NCBI GenBank assembly: GCA_002346425.1
Contig: DDZS01000010.1
Span: forward strand, 31,825-45,398
DNA length: 13,574 nt
Source of the DNA: Alphaproteobacteria bacterium UBA3002
GTDB taxonomy: Bacteria > Pseudomonadota > Alphaproteobacteria > Rickettsiales > UBA3002
Direction: 5' to 3'
Program-made: the position numbers and the translations under genes
Shown: in pieces, positions 1-6,392 of the stretch
How positions within the stretch are numbered: position 1 is the first letter of the stretch
Layout of the letters: the number at the start of each line of letters is the position of its first letter
Notes under the pieces: model-generated
Told to the model about the DNA's origin: nothing
Databases searched by the model: none
The model's input: the letters and a program-made list of their open reading frames with translations, nothing else

Positions 1-2
1 GC

Positions 3-926
3 TCCATCCTCGTTTCCCGCGCGCTGGCGCCGTATGAACAAGCCATCGGTGTCTGGAAATCGCTCATCTCCGCGCGTGACGCCTATCGTCGCCTCAATCA
101 GGTCCTGCGCACCACGCCCGAAATGCGTGGCACCATGGCGCTGCCCGCCCCCGAAGGCCGCTTGACCGCCGAAGCCGTCTTCTTCCAACCGCCCAACACG
201 CCCGCGATCATTAAAAACGTCAACTTCGCGCTAGAACCGGGCGAATCCCTCGGCATCATCGGCCCATCCGCCGCCGGGAAATCCACGCTCGCCAAAATGA
301 TCATCGGCATCCTGCCGACCAGCCACGGTTCGATCCGTCTGGATGGCGTGGAAACCTTTAAATGGAACCGCGAAGACCTCGGTCAATATGTCGGCTACAT
401 GCCGCAACAAGTCGACATGTTCCCCGGCACCATCCGCGACAATATCGCGCGCATGGCCCCCGGCGCTCCCGACGAAGCCGTCATCGAAGCCGCCAAAATG
501 GCTGGCTGCCACGACATGATTCTGCGCCTGCCGCAAGGGTATGAAACCGAATTCACCGCCGGCAATCTCGCACTCTCTCCCGGACAGCGCCAACGTATCG
601 GCTTAGCCCGCGCTTTGTTCAACCGCCCCCGCTTTGTCGTGCTCGATGAACCGAATGGCAACCTCGACGGCGAAGGCGAACGTGCACTTCTCGTTGCGCT
701 CCAACGCATGAAAGAAGCCAAACTGAATTACATCGTGGTTGCGCACCGCCCCTCGATCGTTGGCAATGTCGATAAAATTCTGATGCTTCGCGGCGGCATG
801 GTCGAAGCCTTTGGTCCGCGCGATGAAGTGTTGAAACAATATGCGCCGCAAGCCGCCAATCAACCGGCTCGTGCGCAGGCCCCGGCCCAGCCGGATAACG
901 CCACCCAATCCGGAGGCTGGTCATGA
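3..926 (+). CDS. Type I secretion system ATPase/permease, PrtD-like (5' partial)
   Basis: This is the C-terminal 307 residues of an ABC exporter subunit; the N-terminal membrane domain lies left of the window. The reading frame is open from base 3 and begins in the end of the transmembrane domain (SRALAPYEQAIGVWK), a segment typical of PrtD-type protease or lipase exporters. The nucleotide-binding domain follows: Walker A GPSAAGKST at fragment residues 87-95, a Q-loop glutamine near 135, the signature LSPGQRQRIGLARAL from 191, Walker B FVVLDEP at 211-217 and the H-loop histidine near 248. The signature has Pro in place of the first Gly of LSGGQ. By family, it powers one-step export of a C-terminal-signal (often RTX) protein through an inner-membrane, periplasmic and outer-membrane channel. 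Its stop overlaps the start of the HlyD-like gene, so the two are translationally coupled. The substrate is unknown. Confidence 0.95.
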   Translation, partial: SILVSRALAPYEQAIGVWKSLISARDAYRRLNQVLRTTPEMRGTMALPAPEGRLTAEAVFFQPPNTPAIIKNVNFALEPGESLGIIGPSAAGKSTLAKMIIGILPTSHGSIRLDGVETFKWNREDLGQYVGYMPQQVDMFPGTIRDNIARMAPGAPDEAVIEAAKMAGCHDMILRLPQGYETEFTAGNLALSPGQRQRIGLARALFNRPRFVVLDEPNGNLDGEGERALLVALQRMKEAKLNYIVVAHRPSIVGNVDKILMLRGGMVEAFGPRDEVLKQYAPQAANQPARAQAPAQPDNATQSGGWS

Positions 927-2392
927 GCGAAACGCCACAACTCCCGACACCCGAAGGCGAAGAGCCTGATAGCAACGCTACGCGGCTACCCGCACGCATT
1001 GAGCGCTATAATAAAAGCCTGATGGAGCGTTTGAGCGATTCGTCCAAACGTCTGGACGCGTTATCGCACTATATTGCGCCTCGTAATGATGACGAGCCGA
1101 TGGCACCAGAAAATATCTCGCATGGGGCGATTGTGGCGGGGATGCTCGTGGTTATCGTGCTGGGTTTTGCTTTATTGTTATCCCTGCTTGCACCGCTTGA
1201 CAGCGCAGCGATTGCCCAAGGCAAAGTGATTCTGGATTCCAATACCAAAGAAATCAGCCATCTCGAAGGCGGCATTGTCGAAGAAATTCTGGTCCGCGAA
1301 GGCCAGATGGTAAAGGAAGGCGATATTTTGGTGCGGATGGACAATGTGTCAGCGCAAGCCCGGCTCGAATTATACCGGAATCAGTTTATTGCCGCGCGTG
1401 CCAGCGAAGCGCGCCTGATCGCAGAGCGTGACAACAGTGAAGCAATTTCTTTTCCGGAAGAACTGCTCGCCGCTGAAAATCAGGACCCGCAAGTAGACTC
1501 TAACCTTGACGCACAGCGCCGCTTATTCGTTTCCCGCAAAGAAGGGTTGCAAGGTAAAATCGATGTCCTTCAACAGCAGATCAAACAAAGTGAAGAAGAA
1601 ATTATTGGGTTAGAGCGTCAAATCGCCTCCTCATCGCAGCAATTGCGTCTGCTCAATGAAGAAATCACCGACGTTAAAATTTTGCGGCAAACCGGTGATG
1701 CGCCGAAGACGCGTCTGTTAGCGCTTGAGCGTCGCCAAGCTGAAATTCAGGGTGAAAAAGGCGAGCGCACGGCGATGATCGCGCGCGCCAAGCAACGCAT
1801 TAATGAAGCGCAGATTGAAATGATCAATTTGCAAACCCAGTTCCAGAATGAAGTCGTGGCGGAACTGAAAGAAACGCAAGTGCAGATTTCGGATCTTGAA
1901 GAGCAATTACGTGCCGCACAGGACGTGTTCAATCGGATTGAGATTACAGCGCCAATTGAGGGTCAGATCACTGGTTTGAATGTGCATACGCGCGGCGGCG
2001 TTATTAGCCCGGGCCAAGCGATCATGCGTATCGTGCCGCAAGATGACCTGCTTATCGTCGAAGCCAAAGTGCAACCACAAGATATTGATGTGGTGCATGA
2101 GGGGTTAACCGCTCGCGTGCGGTTATCGGCTTATAAAGTACGGAATGTGCCGATGATTGAGGGGGAAGTCGTAACGGTTTCTGGCGATCGCTTTGAAGAA
2201 GAGCGAACCGGTCAATCCTACTTTCTGGCACGGGTCGTGGTAAACGAGGAGCAGTTGAAAAAGCTGGAAAATGTGAAGCTTTCGCCAGGGATGCCCGCGG
2301 AAGTCTTAATTGTGACCGGTTCGCGCTCGCTGTTTTCCTATCTGATTTCACCGATTCGCGACTCGTTCAATCGCGCCATTCGCGAAGAATAG
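923..2392 (+). CDS. HlyD-family membrane fusion protein of a type I secretion system
   Basis: This 489-residue periplasmic adaptor would join the ABC exporter to a TolC-like outer-membrane channel. Residues 1-65 are a charged cytoplasmic tail. One membrane helix follows at about 68-91 (rich in V, I, L and A). The first half of a lipoyl-like domain comes next, with HLEGGIVEEILVREGQ at about 113-128. Residues about 190-335 are a long, E/Q/R-rich coiled-coil hairpin. The second lipoyl half (ITAPIEGQITGLNVHTRGG) and a C-terminal beta-barrel region then close the protein. Length and order match the HlyD/PrtE/LapC group. The ATG at 923 overlaps the exporter stop in an ATGA, which settles the start and indicates coupled translation. 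No third T1SS component or RTX substrate follows; the next gene is the unrelated nrdA. Confidence 0.95.
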   Translation: MSETPQLPTPEGEEPDSNATRLPARIERYNKSLMERLSDSSKRLDALSHYIAPRNDDEPMAPENISHGAIVAGMLVVIVLGFALLLSLLAPLDSAAIAQGKVILDSNTKEISHLEGGIVEEILVREGQMVKEGDILVRMDNVSAQARLELYRNQFIAARASEARLIAERDNSEAISFPEELLAAENQDPQVDSNLDAQRRLFVSRKEGLQGKIDVLQQQIKQSEEEIIGLERQIASSSQQLRLLNEEITDVKILRQTGDAPKTRLLALERRQAEIQGEKGERTAMIARAKQRINEAQIEMINLQTQFQNEVVAELKETQVQISDLEEQLRAAQDVFNRIEITAPIEGQITGLNVHTRGGVISPGQAIMRIVPQDDLLIVEAKVQPQDIDVVHEGLTARVRLSAYKVRNVPMIEGEVVTVSGDRFEEERTGQSYFLARVVVNEEQLKKLENVKLSPGMPAEVLIVTGSRSLFSYLISPIRDSFNRAIREE

Positions 2393-2439
2393 GATCTTCC
2401 TTGGCCACTTGCCTGTGAGTAAGGTGGTAATGCACAATG

Positions 2440-2448
2440 TTATCCACT
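2440..2448 (+). promoter_or_regulatory. DnaA-box-like site
   Basis: TTATCCACT matches the DnaA consensus TTWTNCACA at all but the last base. DnaA-ATP control of nrd transcription is established in E. coli, so a DnaA site ahead of nrdA is reasonable. It is a single near-match and could be chance. Confidence 0.4.
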
Positions 2449-2459
2449 ATATTTAATGT
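2444..2459 (+). promoter_or_regulatory. Weak NrdR-like box
   Basis: CCACTATATTTAATGT matches 12 of 16 positions of the NrdR box as I remember it (ACACTATATATTGTGT). The left half is good and the right half degenerate. It overlaps the DnaA-like site and the distal -10-like TATATT. Confidence 0.3.
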
Positions 2460-2460
2460 G

Positions 2461-2555
2461 TGTGACTCCCCTAAGCCTATAGGATGTAAACGATAAATCG
2501 GCTTCGCCAACCCACAGGCTTTTCCCGATTGACGGGAAGGCATCGGTCAGTCACA
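2461..2555 (+). ncRNA. Candidate structured RNA (three-helix junction) in the nrd leader
   Basis: Three nested perfect helices can form. P1 pairs TGTGACT (2461-2467) with AGTCACA (2549-2555). P2 pairs AAGCCT (2473-2478) with AGGCTT (2516-2521). P3 pairs TTCCCG (2522-2527) with CGGGAA (2533-2538) around a 5-base loop. P2 and P3 abut directly, as in a coaxial stack. Inside P2, a small hairpin GGC-TTC-GCC or the alternative CGAT-AA-ATCG is possible. CCGAT at 2525-2529 could also pair with ATCGG at either 2497-2501 or 2542-2546, giving mutually exclusive folds. I do not recognise a known riboswitch class. It could equally be DNA-level symmetry. Confidence 0.4.
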
Positions 2556-2585
2556 AACAAATTCTAGTAGGAAAAGGATTAAAAC

Positions 2586-2615
2586 TGGACATGAAGACAC
2601 CATATATAGTATGCT
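2586..2615 (+). promoter_or_regulatory. Proximal nrdA promoter candidate
   Basis: A -35-like TGGACA (2586-2591) and a -10-like TATGCT (2610-2615) are separated by 18 bases, predicting a start near 2622. The NrdR-like box at 2597-2612 covers the spacer and part of the -10, as expected of a repressor site. Confidence 0.4.
2597..2612 (+). promoter_or_regulatory. NrdR-like box
   Basis: ACACCATATATAGTAT matches 13 of 16 positions of the NrdR consensus as I remember it. NrdR is the ATP-cone repressor of ribonucleotide reductase genes and normally binds paired boxes about three helical turns apart. A left half-site, ACACAAAATA, starts 33 bases downstream at 2630, which is the right spacing for a degenerate partner. 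Confidence 0.5.
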
Positions 2616-2626
2616 CTTTAAAAATT
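2612..2626 (+). promoter_or_regulatory. rRNA boxA-like antitermination sequence
   Basis: TGCTCTTTAAAAATT differs at one base from the E. coli rRNA leader boxA region TGCTCTTTAACAATT, the NusB-S10 binding element. It would be in the nrd transcript only if transcription starts upstream, for example at about 2460. It overlaps the proximal -10, so the two readings compete. Confidence 0.4.
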
Positions 2627-2705
2627 AAGACACAAAATAGCCATCTGGCCTATGTGCATACGGTAAGCTTCACAACCAAGGTACAAGAGTAAGGGAGCTA
2701 CACAT

Positions 2706-4505
2706 ATGCCTGAGATCGCCGCTATTCAAACCAATGCCACGCGCGACGCGCTATTAACCACTTTCGGTAAAGAGACATTGACCGATCGCTATCTGATGGA
2801 AGGCGAATCGTATCAGGATTTGTTCGCGCGCGTCGCGGCCTATTATGGTGATGACGAAGCCCATGCGCAGCGTTTATATGATTATATCAGCAAGCTATGG
2901 TTTATGCCCGCGACGCCCGTGCTGAGCAATGGCGGCACCTCGCGCGGTCTGCCGATTTCCTGCTTCCTGAACGAAACCGAGGATAGTTTGGAAGGGATCG
3001 TTAATCTGTGGAATGAGAATGTCTGGCTTGCGTCACGTGGCGGCGGGATCGGTTCGTATTGGGGGAACCTGCGTTCGTTAGGTGAGAAAGTCCGCCGGAA
3101 CGGCAAAACCTCTGGAGTGATTCCATTCGTCCGCGTACAAGATTCACTCACTCTGGCGATTTCGCAAGGTAGCTTGCGTCGCGGCTCTTCCGCGGTGTAT
3201 CTGGATATCAGCCATCCGGAAATTGAAGAATTCTTAGAGATTCGTCGCCCAACCGGTGGTGATCCGAATCGTAAAGCGCTCAATCTGCATCATGGGGTGT
3301 GTATTACCGATGCGTTCATGGAAGCGGTTGAGCAGGGCGCAGAGTGGGGCTTAAGAAGCCCACATACTAATGAAGTGGTGGAAACCGTCAAAGCGCGTGA
3401 CCTATGGGCAAAATTATTGACCATGCGCGTCGAAACCGGCGAGCCGTATATCATCAATATCGATACGGTGAATCGTGCGATTCCGGAGCATCACAAACAG
3501 CTAGGTCTGAATGTGAAAATGTCGAATTTGTGCAGTGAAATCACGCTGTTCACCGGATTCGATCATCTAGGCGAAAGCCGGACTGCGGTCTGCTGCCTGT
3601 CGTCGCTTAATTTAGAGAATTACGACGAATGGAAAGACGATCCGCAGTTTATTGAAGACGTCATGCGTTTTCTGGATAATGTGCTGTCTGACTTTATTGA
3701 AAAAGCGCCCGATAGCATGAAACGCGCGAAATATTCCGCGATGCGTGAGCGTTCGGTAGGGTTAGGCGTGATGGGCTTCCATTCCTTTCTGCAGTCGAAA
3801 ATGATTCCGTTCGAATCGGTCATGGCGAAGGTCTGGAATAAGAAAATGTTTGAGCATATCCGCAAACAAGCGGATTCTGCCTCGGTGAAACTGGCGCATG
3901 AGCGTGGCGCATGTCCGGATGCGGCCGATTGCGGCATTATGGAGCGTTTTTCGAACAAGATGGCGATTGCGCCGACCGCGTCGATTTCGATTATCGCTGG
4001 TAATGCCTCGCCGGGCATTGAGCCCTTTGCCGCCAATGCTTTTACCCAGAAAACCCTATCTGGCTCGTTCCAGGTGCGTAACCGCTACCTGAAACAACTG
4101 CTGGCGGAAAAAGGAAAAGACAATGACGAAATCTGGTCGTCTGTCACTACGCATGAAGGCTCGGTGCAGCATCTGGACTTCTTGGATGAGAATGAGAAGC
4201 TGGTCTTTAAAACCGCGTATGAAATGGATCAACGCTGGGTAATCGAACATGGCTGTGACCGGGCGAACTATATTTGTCAGGCGCAATCGGTCAACGTCTT
4301 CCTACCGGCGGACATCCACAAGAAAGACCTGCACATGCTGCATTACACCGCTTGGAAGAAAGGCCTGAAGTCACTGTATTATTGCCGCTCCTCATCGATG
4401 CAGCGCGCCGATAAGGTCAGCCACAAAGTGCCAGAAATCCAGATGGAAATGAGCCTGAAGAACAAACAGGAAACCACTTACGAAGAATGCCTGGCTTGCC
4501 AGTAA
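2706..4505 (+). CDS. nrdA: Class Ia ribonucleoside-diphosphate reductase, alpha (large) subunit, short form
   Basis: This is the catalytic subunit that reduces ribonucleotides to deoxyribonucleotides, 599 residues. The catalytic residues are in place. C86 (GLPISCFL) and C296 (AVCCLSSLNL) correspond to the redox pair C225/C462 of E. coli NrdA. N274, C276 and E278 (NLCSE) correspond to N437, C439 and E441. Y558-Y559 (LKSLYYCRS) match the radical-transfer tyrosines 730/731. The C-terminal C595/C598 (CLACQ) are the thioredoxin-facing cysteines. C86 sits only 86 residues from the start, so the N-terminal ATP-cone domain of the 761-residue E. coli protein is absent. dATP overall-activity control through that domain is therefore not possible. 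AAGGGAG lies 8 bases before the ATG. nrdB follows 18 bases downstream in the same operon. Confidence 0.97.
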   Translation: MPEIAAIQTNATRDALLTTFGKETLTDRYLMEGESYQDLFARVAAYYGDDEAHAQRLYDYISKLWFMPATPVLSNGGTSRGLPISCFLNETEDSLEGIVNLWNENVWLASRGGGIGSYWGNLRSLGEKVRRNGKTSGVIPFVRVQDSLTLAISQGSLRRGSSAVYLDISHPEIEEFLEIRRPTGGDPNRKALNLHHGVCITDAFMEAVEQGAEWGLRSPHTNEVVETVKARDLWAKLLTMRVETGEPYIINIDTVNRAIPEHHKQLGLNVKMSNLCSEITLFTGFDHLGESRTAVCCLSSLNLENYDEWKDDPQFIEDVMRFLDNVLSDFIEKAPDSMKRAKYSAMRERSVGLGVMGFHSFLQSKMIPFESVMAKVWNKKMFEHIRKQADSASVKLAHERGACPDAADCGIMERFSNKMAIAPTASISIIAGNASPGIEPFAANAFTQKTLSGSFQVRNRYLKQLLAEKGKDNDEIWSSVTTHEGSVQHLDFLDENEKLVFKTAYEMDQRWVIEHGCDRANYICQAQSVNVFLPADIHKKDLHMLHYTAWKKGLKSLYYCRSSSMQRADKVSHKVPEIQMEMSLKNKQETTYEECLACQ

Positions 4506-4523
4506 GAAAAGGGAGAAGAAACC

Positions 4524-5495
4524 ATGTCACTGCTCGACGCAAAACCGATTTATAAACCATTTGATTATCCGTGGGCATACGATGCCTGGCTGATGCAGCA
4601 ACGCATTCACTGGCTGCCGGAAGAAGTGCCGCTGTCGGATGATGTGAAGGATTGGAAAAAGAACCTGTCCCCGGAAGAAAAAAACCTGCTGACGCAGATT
4701 TTCCGCTTCTTCACGCAGGCTGATATTGAGGTAAATAACTGCTATATGAAGCATTATTCCCGCATTTTCCAACCCACCGAAGTGCAGATGATGCTGGCGG
4801 CGTTCTCTAACATGGAAACCGTGCATATTGCGGCCTATAGCCACCTGTTGGATACGATCGGGATGCCAGAAGTCGAATATCAGGCATTCATGAAATATAA
4901 GGAAATGGCCGATAAATACGACTATATGCAGCAATTCGGCGTCGAAACGAAACAAGATATCGCAACCACGATGGCGGTGTTCGGTGCCTTTACCGAAGGC
5001 CTGCAACTATTTGCGTCTTTTGCGATTCTGCTGAACTTCCCGCGCTGGGGTAAGATGAAAGGCATGGGCCAGATCGTCACTTGGTCGGTCCGCGATGAGT
5101 CGCTGCATACCCAGTCGATCATCCGCCTGTTCAAAACCTTCTGCGATGAGAATCCAGGCGTGTGGAATGACGAGCTGCGCAGCCGTCTCTATGTAGCATG
5201 TAATACGATTGTGACGCATGAAGATGCCTTTATCGACCTCGCTTTCGGGATGGGCGATGTGCAGGGCCTGACCGCGATTGAAGTGAAGCAATATATCCGC
5301 TACATCGCCGACCGCCGTCTGGCGCAGCTGGGCTTGCAGCCGATGTATCAGATCGAAGCAAACCCACTGCCATGGCTGGATGATATCCTCAATGGCGTCG
5401 AGCATACAAACTTCTTCGAAAACCGTGTCACCGAATATACCAAAGCGGCGACGCAGGGCACATGGGACGAAGCGTTCGAAATGCACTCGGCGTAA
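4524..5495 (+). CDS. nrdB: Class Ia ribonucleoside-diphosphate reductase, beta (small) subunit
   Basis: This 323-residue ferritin-like subunit makes and holds the tyrosyl radical that starts catalysis in NrdA. All diiron ligands are present: D67, E98 and H101 (ETVH), E158 (FTEGL), and E192 and H195 (DESLH). They correspond to D84, E115, H118, E204, E238 and H241 of E. coli NrdB. The radical tyrosine is Y105, four residues after H101 as in Y122. Y305 near the C-terminus is a candidate for the inter-subunit radical-transfer tyrosine Y356. It should therefore be a conventional, active, tyrosyl-radical enzyme. A strong ribosome site (GGGAG) precedes the ATG, and a terminator lies 25 bases after the stop. 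Confidence 0.97.
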   Translation: MSLLDAKPIYKPFDYPWAYDAWLMQQRIHWLPEEVPLSDDVKDWKKNLSPEEKNLLTQIFRFFTQADIEVNNCYMKHYSRIFQPTEVQMMLAAFSNMETVHIAAYSHLLDTIGMPEVEYQAFMKYKEMADKYDYMQQFGVETKQDIATTMAVFGAFTEGLQLFASFAILLNFPRWGKMKGMGQIVTWSVRDESLHTQSIIRLFKTFCDENPGVWNDELRSRLYVACNTIVTHEDAFIDLAFGMGDVQGLTAIEVKQYIRYIADRRLAQLGLQPMYQIEANPLPWLDDILNGVEHTNFFENRVTEYTKAATQGTWDEAFEMHSA

Positions 5496-5520
5496 CCAAT
5501 TCCTACCCCTTGTTAAACAT

Positions 5521-5556
5521 GCCCTTCGGAAACACGCTTTTCGGAGGGCATTTTTT
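5521..5556 (+). terminator. Rho-independent terminator of nrdAB
   Basis: GCCCTTCGGAAA (5521-5532) pairs with TTTTCGGAGGGC (5538-5549) over 12 bases including two G-T wobbles, around a 5-base loop. A run of six T follows at 5551-5556. Confidence 0.92.
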
Positions 5557-5571
5557 ATGCCCATCACACTA

Positions 5572-5667
5572 AAATAGTCGTCTATTTCTTTTAAGAAATT
5601 AACGCTGCGTTAACCATATTGCCTTAAATTTACCTCTTATAAGAGTAATATTATAGGCGAGGTTCCC
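5572..5667 (+). promoter_or_regulatory. Palindrome-rich promoter of the sugar transferase-epimerase-uup operon
   Basis: Four inverted repeats crowd this AT-rich stretch. They are AAATAG-N4-CTATTT (5572-5587), ATTTCTT-TT-AAGAAAT (5584-5599), TTAACGC-T-GCGTTAA (5599-5613) and the perfect 12-base palindrome CTCTTATAAGAG (5634-5645). The third is a full CtrA-type site, listed separately. A -10 could lie in 5630-5655 (for example TTATAA or TAATAT), but I cannot choose one. A GGCGAGG ribosome site at 5656-5662 precedes the GTG start. Confidence 0.5.
5599..5613 (+). promoter_or_regulatory. CtrA-type binding site, perfect TTAA-N7-TTAA
   Basis: TTAACGCTGCGTTAA, followed by CC, is an exact match to the full CtrA consensus TTAA-N7-TTAAC. 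CtrA is the essential cell-cycle response regulator of many alphaproteobacteria. The site lies 55 bases ahead of the GTG start, a position compatible with activation from the -35 region. It is also a complete palindrome around its central T. Confidence 0.65.
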
Positions 5668-6342
5668 GTGCAGCATCACCCATCTGAGCAGCATCCATTA
5701 ACGTTAATCGAACGCGTGGCGATGGAATGCCAAGGGCCGAGCGTAATTCATTTCCGGTCGCGAAGTCAGAAAGAAGAATTGGCTTTAATACAAGCAATGG
5801 CCCTGAAACGTGCGCTGGATACAGCCCTTATTTGTGTCTCTGCACCCCTATGGCTACCCATCCTCGCCTGCGTGGCGTCGGTAATAAAATTACAGCGGCG
5901 GCGCGTGTTTACAACCCAAGCCCGGACCGGGCTGGATGGGACATTGTTCCGCATGATTATCTTTTGCAACGCTAACTCCACGCATCACACGCCATCATTG
6001 ATGGATCGCATTACCCAGAGCGCATGGCTGCGTTATTTGCCGCAACTGGTGAATGTGGTGAAAGGCGAGATGGCATTGGTCGGCCCACGGTCACATTCGC
6101 TGTATCATGATCGCGTGTTCGCGAAGCTGGCATTTGGCTATACCGAACGGTTCCGTATGCGCCCGGGGCTAACAGGCATGGCGCAGCTTCATTATGGCCG
6201 CGCGCAAATGGAAACGCAGGAAGAAATCCAACGCTATACGACAGCGGACAATGCCTATATCAACCGGTGGTCGTTGGGTAAAGATCTGGCCATTCTGCTG
6301 AGGTCCATGGCATTGCGCGTCGCCACTAGAAAGCCGGCATAA
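5668..6342 (+). CDS. Sugar transferase (monotopic phosphoglycosyl transferase fold) lacking the catalytic Asp-Glu dyad
   Basis: This 224-residue protein belongs to the bacterial sugar transferase family (WcaJ/ExoY/PglC core), which starts polysaccharide or glycan synthesis by moving a phosphosugar onto undecaprenyl phosphate. Family landmarks include the basic KRALDT lead-in at 47-52 and a hydrophobic re-entrant helix at about 52-73 with P60 and P64. VNVVKGEMALVGPR follows at 128-141, RMRPGLTGMAQL at 163-174 and INRWSLGKDLAILLRS near the end. The usual LDELPQL segment here reads LRYLPQL (121-127): R122 and Y123 replace the Asp-Glu pair essential in PglC. The usual KFRTM-like stretch is also replaced (IIFCNAN, 97-103). 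It may be inactive, regulatory or altered. The start is GTG at 5668 behind GGCGAGG; M19 (5722) is a possible alternative. Confidence 0.85.
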   Translation: MQHHPSEQHPLTLIERVAMECQGPSVIHFRSRSQKEELALIQAMALKRALDTALICVSAPLWLPILACVASVIKLQRRRVFTTQARTGLDGTLFRMIIFCNANSTHHTPSLMDRITQSAWLRYLPQLVNVVKGEMALVGPRSHSLYHDRVFAKLAFGYTERFRMRPGLTGMAQLHYGRAQMETQEEIQRYTTADNAYINRWSLGKDLAILLRSMALRVATRKPA

Positions 6343-6392
6343 TCACCATTTTTTTAGGCGACAGCAGGCGCCAAAAACAGTAGAGAGGGCGC

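Larger units (their letters stand above)
2393..2705 (+). promoter_or_regulatory. Long control region and leader of nrdAB
   Basis: This 313-base gap has no plausible gene. It contains, in order, a DnaA-box-like site overlapping a weak NrdR-like box, a predicted three-helix fold, a proximal promoter overlapped by a better NrdR-like box, a boxA-like sequence and the nrdA ribosome site AAGGGAG (2691-2697). A distal -10-like TATATT at 2448-2453 would start transcripts at about 2460, exactly where the predicted fold begins, but no good -35 is visible for it. No convincing terminator for the secretion operon was found. The individual elements are listed separately. Confidence 0.6.

Noticed and set aside
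2461..2555. Known cobalamin or purine-type riboswitch
   Set aside because: The conserved cores I know for these are absent: no B12 box, and no 7-base kissing loops of the purine class.
5572..5587. AAATAG-N4-CTATTT as an OxyR site
   Set aside because: The tetrads are 8 bases apart rather than 11, and there is no peroxide gene here.
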